This document shows positions 59,852-64,000 of a DNA stretch of 64,000 nt, piece after piece. The notes beneath the pieces are model-generated. The model was not told the DNA's origin. It did not search any database and saw nothing but the letters and a program-made list of their open reading frames with translations. Source of the DNA: Nipponacmea schrenckii. Taxonomy: Eukaryota; Mollusca; Gastropoda; Lottiidae. A program made the position numbers and the translations under genes. The stretch spans positions 2,046,001 to 2,110,000 of the forward strand of contig JAUJPP010000007.1 in NCBI GenBank assembly GCA_030562195.1, given 5' to 3'. Positions within the stretch are counted from its first letter, which is position 1. Each line of letters starts with the position of its first letter.

Positions 59852-60552
59852 GTGATACACAATACTCGGGAGTAATCATTAAGACACAAAGTTATAATAA
59901 CAACAGTGTATTTTAAATAAGAAACTGTAAAGATATTATCTAAATTTGTATATGTATCGGAAAGACTCATCAATTTGCACCATTCCAATTTCAGTCAGAC
60001 GACTGTGACAGTAATCATCACCACGACAATAGGTTGCTAGAAACCCGAATTAAAGTCAACAATGACACTGTGTGTAATTTTTTGTATTGGAGGTATTATG
60101 ATTAAGATATGTATACTATAATCTTTACAAAATCGCAGTTCATTTTAAATATGAAAGAAATTGTCACATTGTTCTCTATGATTCTATCATAGGTTTTTGT
60201 TGGTAAATGTTTGTTTTCGTACTTAAAATAACAAAAGATGACCCAATGCTATACGCTTTACAGAAACAGGCGAATCATCGAGAACAATGTGACAATTTTG
60301 TAAAGATTATAGTATACATATCTTAATCATAATACCTATATTACAAAAAATTACACACAGTGTATATTGTCATTGTTGACTTTAATTCGGGTTTCTGGCA
60401 CCTTTTATCGTGTTGATGATTACTGTCACAGTCGTCTGACTGAAATTGGAATGGTGCAAATTTATGGGTCTTTCCGATGCATATACAAATTTAGATACTG
60501 TTGTTATTATAATTATTTGTCTTAATGATTACTCCCAAGTATTGTGTATCAC
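59852..60552. repeat. Large inverted repeat, arms ~280-330 bp
   Basis: Left arm 59852-60185 and right arm 60272-60552 match in inverse over most of their length. Shared phrases include GTGATACACAATACT, AGTCAGACGACTGTGACAGT, AACCCGAATTAAAGTCAACA, AGTATACATATCTTAATCAT (inverted) and GAGAACAATGTGACAA. The loop is about 86 bases. The left arm has an extra ~23 bases near 60137. A foldback-type element is likely. Confidence 0.85.
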
Positions 60553-60804
60553 AGATTCTGTACATTTGTAAATCCCGTTTCTGTGTTTGATCAAATATAT
60601 TTCTAAGATAATTTTATTGAATAAGTTTTTCTTAACTAAACTATATTGAGGAAAATAATACTAAATCAAATAAAGTTGTAGAAGTCCATGACAGTTTAAA
60701 TATGATATGTGATATATGAAATACATTCTCCCATATTAGCCTGTATGTAGGCAATATTAGACTCCTCAAAGTCAACTGTAGAGATGTGAGTGACAAACGC
60801 GAAT

Positions 60805-61285
60805 CTGAAATTATTACAGTTGAGTTATAGAGCTTTCAATCAAGCGTTATTATCTTCTTTTACACACTACATTTTACTTGTAGGGAGGAAATGTTGCACC
60901 TGTCTTTGCATGTTTTGTGCATCTGATTTTTTCGATGTATTTCCAGTTATAACGGATTGTGAGGTCTGCTGAATCAACAACATTTACAGAAAGTGCTATA
61001 TTCACCTGGCTAAAAAAAAGCTAAAATAATATCAGTTAATTTTTAATGAGGAAGCTTCTATCTTAGTGAACATATACACAAGAATTTTCTGAGAAACTGA
61101 TCTTTAGTAATTATTAATCTTGATGACAGTTGAGTTAGAGAGCTTTCAATCAAGCGTCATTATCTTCTTTTACACACGATATTTCACTTGTTGGTAGGAT
61201 ATGTTCCAACTGTCTTTGCATGTTTTGTACATCTAAATTTTTCAATGTATTTCCAGTTATAACGGATTGTGAGATATTTAGTCAT
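60805..61285. repeat. Direct duplication of a ~150 bp unit
   Basis: A unit starting ACAGTTGAGTTA.AGAGCTTT and ending TTTCCAGTTATAACGGATTG occurs at about 60817-60962 and again at about 61126-61272, with about 88% identity. The spacer is about 165 bases. No coding function is evident. Confidence 0.8.
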
Positions 61286-63382
61286 TATTAATCTCAAAGA
61301 CGGTTTCTCTTATATTAAAGGGATAATAGGCGTTAGACCCAAAAAATTTAATTCACCTTGGACAATAAAAAGAAATAAAAATATCAGTGGACTTATTAAT
61401 GAAAATCCCTCAAAATCCGGTAAATAAAATAAATTTATCTAAAACGTTGAGCCATATCAAGCGATTTTAATCGTGAAATATAAAGTAAAGTCTCTAACAG
61501 TGGGTTTTCACGCGTCCTTGACCTACTGTTGAATTCACAAGATGTTTTCACTTGATTTACCAGACGCTTTATTCTCAACTGTGGTTTGGGGCCATGTTTT
61601 TTTAAATTCCTGAATTTTTTTTTTGTGGTTTTTAAATAATTGGAAAATTGTGGGATCATTTATTCAATTAATTAAATCTAAAAAAGGTACGGAGTTCTCG
61701 TTTTATTTTAAGTAACTCCAGAAATTTAAATCTTGCTGAACGATTTTCTTATATCAACAATCAATGTTTGTCAACCAGCTTTTGTGGTCGGTGTTTTTTT
61801 GTGTAAATGAACAAGCCATAGACTTCATATCTCGGGGGTTTCAATATATAATGTTTGTCAAGACAGAAACAACAGATCTCAATCGAATGTCTTCGATTGG
61901 CTGTAATTTGCAGCTCTGTCGTACCTCTGGATCAGAATGTGTCACCCTGGCCTTAGTTGTCCTTTTCATTATAATGTTGCTGTTTTTTTTGTTTTTGTTT
62001 TTTTGTTACGGAGAAGGATAAGAATGTGATCTGACAATTTAAATTAGTTCTCTTTAAACTTCGTGTAGACGAACAGGGATCAGAATTATGTTGGTGTCTG
62101 CAAACGTTTTATAAGCGTGTAAAGCGAATAATCACAATTTTATTAGAATATTACATATAACTTAAATTAGCACAGAATGTAAATGAAACTTGTTTCGCAT
62201 TAGCAACCTACAACACAGGATCATTTAATTTTGAACCAATACATCTACTAACTACTATAACTATCAAACACTATCTAGTTTGTAATACCTAATATCCTCT
62301 GGAAGCGAACGTTGACTTGCCATCTACCACCGCCAACTATATGTATTCCCCGAGACGATTGGTAATATAACAATAATGCTGTATAATCAGATAATCAGAG
62401 TATCTGATTGGTTAGCAGATTGCGAATAGTCAACACTGATCAACCTCTTTTCTAAATTGAAGAACTCGTAACACCAATATATTGTACAGAAAACCTTTAG
62501 AATGTATGGGTTGTCTTATAATTCATTAAATATCGCTTTTATATGACCTTGTCTGCCTTTGCAGTCCGGAGGGAGCACGCTATGATGTTTGAACTACCGA
62601 AATTTCAATTTTGAAATTCATGGCTAAACGTGACTGATTTTAAACACTGTAATCTGTTACCCTTCTGCCACTTCATATTCCAGCGTGCAGAGAATTGCAC
62701 CGTTGTTATTATTCGTTTAAACATCAATTGGTTGGAGGCAAATAAGTCCTTGGTGATTGTGTAAAATAAATAACATTCTGCCGACATCATTCTTAAGCTT
62801 AGCAATAATCTACTTCCGTATCAGTGAACAAAACGTAATGAAATGGAAGACTTTGTCAAAGATTATTGACTTTGACTTAAAGAATAAAGAATTGCAAAAC
62901 TTGAACTGTTCTTTAGAAAGTTAAACAAATGACCTCATAAAAGCCACATCATTTAACTTCTCAGAGTGACATTTATAGAGTCAAAACAGAAGTCAAAATC
63001 AGGTTCTATATTTGGAACAATCTCTCGTGATTTTACAGTTTTCTCAGAACTAATATCAATTCAGAGACGCTAACTGACTGTGACCAAATGTGAAATTTAA
63101 TCATGTCCATAACATTGTTGGTTTATCCAAAATCTTCCATGATAAACATCACTAACCCTGGAATACTGTGAATAAAATATCTCAGTATTATTAACAACAC
63201 AAATGTCACTCTAGGGGAACTGGAAATCTACCTCAATGATCGCCGTCTAAATTGACATGTCCGAGATTGTTTTAAATTTATAAACTAGTGTCCAAAAGAA
63301 ACGATACCATCTGTTTGCAACGTCAAACAATATAGAAATCTAGGATTGGTGTTAGGTATTTGAAAAATCCTTTCACAACATC
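61286..63382. other. No supported gene
   Basis: Contains T-rich runs (about 61612, 61982) and short open frames without support. No repeat family recognised. Confidence 0.4.
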
Positions 63383-63600
63383 TTAACAATAGGTTGATGA
63401 AGATGAAGTTAAACGTCTTATGACGATGGGAGTGATGCGTTGCCATTCCTCAAGGAGACATCGTAGACGTCCTGTGCGTTGACCAGAGGCACAGGGCGAC
63501 ATCAGGTTTGCCTGTCGAGGTGGCCCCCACAAGTGCTCGAAGGGATTCTTTCCGTTGAACATGAGGATCATGGCGAAACGTATCCAGTCCCTCGGGTATC
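63383..63600 (-). pseudogene. Probable Tc1/mariner transposase C-terminal fragment
   Basis: The minus strand gives NPFEHLWG..., then LLEEWQRITPIVIRRL and S..S..YC. This parallels the NPIEHLWD...LxxEWxxIPQxxIxRLxxSMxxRC ending of Tc1/mariner transposases. The surrounding block (63400-63830) is clearly richer in G and C than its neighbours, as expected for a more recent arrival. Upstream catalytic parts are not recognisable and the frames are broken. Confidence 0.5.
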
Positions 63601-64000
63601 AGTCGGACTGGCCTGGCCCATATCAGTATGTTGTTCAAGGTGTCGAGGCGTCAGAAGCGGTCCGGGATGAGGTGACCTGTTACCATACTGTCGTACTCCT
63701 GTAGACGCCCTGTCCACTGATCCTGTGTCTTAGTGCCCAGGTGTATTTCCCCGGATGTAACGACCTTAACGGGGTGTGGCTGCTTGATTCTTCCATTCTT
63801 CGGCCTGTATGACGCCTGACATTGGGTTTGAACTAGATATAAAGGTATTTCTAGTATAGCTGTTAAAAATTGTCTGAAAACACAGGAAATCCATGAAAAC
63901 ACTCAATCTTAAATAATTATTCTCCGTCAGAGATTGCGTAACCATTTTTACAAACTTATAAATCGTGTTATATAAATAATGTGTAGTTTTATTAAATAAG
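63601..64000. other. GC-richer block then AT-rich end, no supported gene
   Basis: The first ~230 bases continue the GC-richer block and may be more of the mariner-like element. Several overlapping short minus-strand frames exist, none recognisable. The last ~150 bases are AT-rich. Confidence 0.4.

Noticed and set aside
61764..62021. 85-codon open frame with a hydrophobic C-terminus
   Set aside because: The hydrophobic end is translation of T-rich low-complexity DNA; no homology or splice context.
1..64000. CRISPR arrays, operons, ribosome binding sites, rRNA
   Set aside because: The DNA is an animal nuclear sequence with spliced genes; the regular repeats seen are transposon arrays or intronic tandem repeats.

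Overview
The window looks like nuclear DNA of a lophotrochozoan animal, most likely a mollusc. It is AT-rich. Its genes have many short exons separated by introns of a few hundred bases with GT..AG borders. The repeat load includes several copies of elements with the layout of bivalve 'pearl' elements: a hairpin start, a (GTCC)n microsatellite, a ~160 bp tandem core and a hairpin end. The species cannot be named from this sequence.

Layout. 1-3340 holds no gene I can support. An unrecognised two-exon gene piece lies at 3345-5246 (minus). A decayed Ty3/gypsy LTR retrotransposon (minus) fills 5411-11287; a pearl-like element sits inside it, and a tRNA-derived SINE with target-site duplications sits inside that. 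A CBM20-like exon is at 12607-13278 (minus). Four multi-exon genes could be spliced in frame from start to stop: a secreted astacin metalloprotease with EGF, CUB and two MAM domains (13995-25706, +, 19 exons, 793 aa); a secreted beta-microseminoprotein-like protein with a long Lys/Arg-rich repeat tail (26345-28455, +, 3 exons, 404 aa); transcription termination factor 2, TTF2 (31663-43138, +, 24 exons, 1051 aa); and a secreted endonuclease/exonuclease/phosphatase (EEP) protein (44660-50012, minus, 11 exons, 748 aa) that converges on TTF2. All exon joins were worked out by eye, by phase matching, with no transcript data.

From 50 kb to the end I find no host gene. That part holds SINE fragments, a 160 bp-array element, two inverted-repeat structures, a tandem duplication and a probable Tc1/mariner fragment.

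The genes are unrelated housekeeping and secreted functions, not an operon-like system. The points most worth checking are: (a) the microseminoprotein-like domain fused to six copies of a basic motif; (b) a GC-AG intron in the EEP gene filled with ten 76 bp repeats, each carrying a strong GT donor; (c) a ~720 bp near-perfect palindrome at 30.7-31.4 kb; (d) two sibling pearl-like elements in neighbouring astacin introns; and (e) nested transposition at 5.4-11.3 kb.
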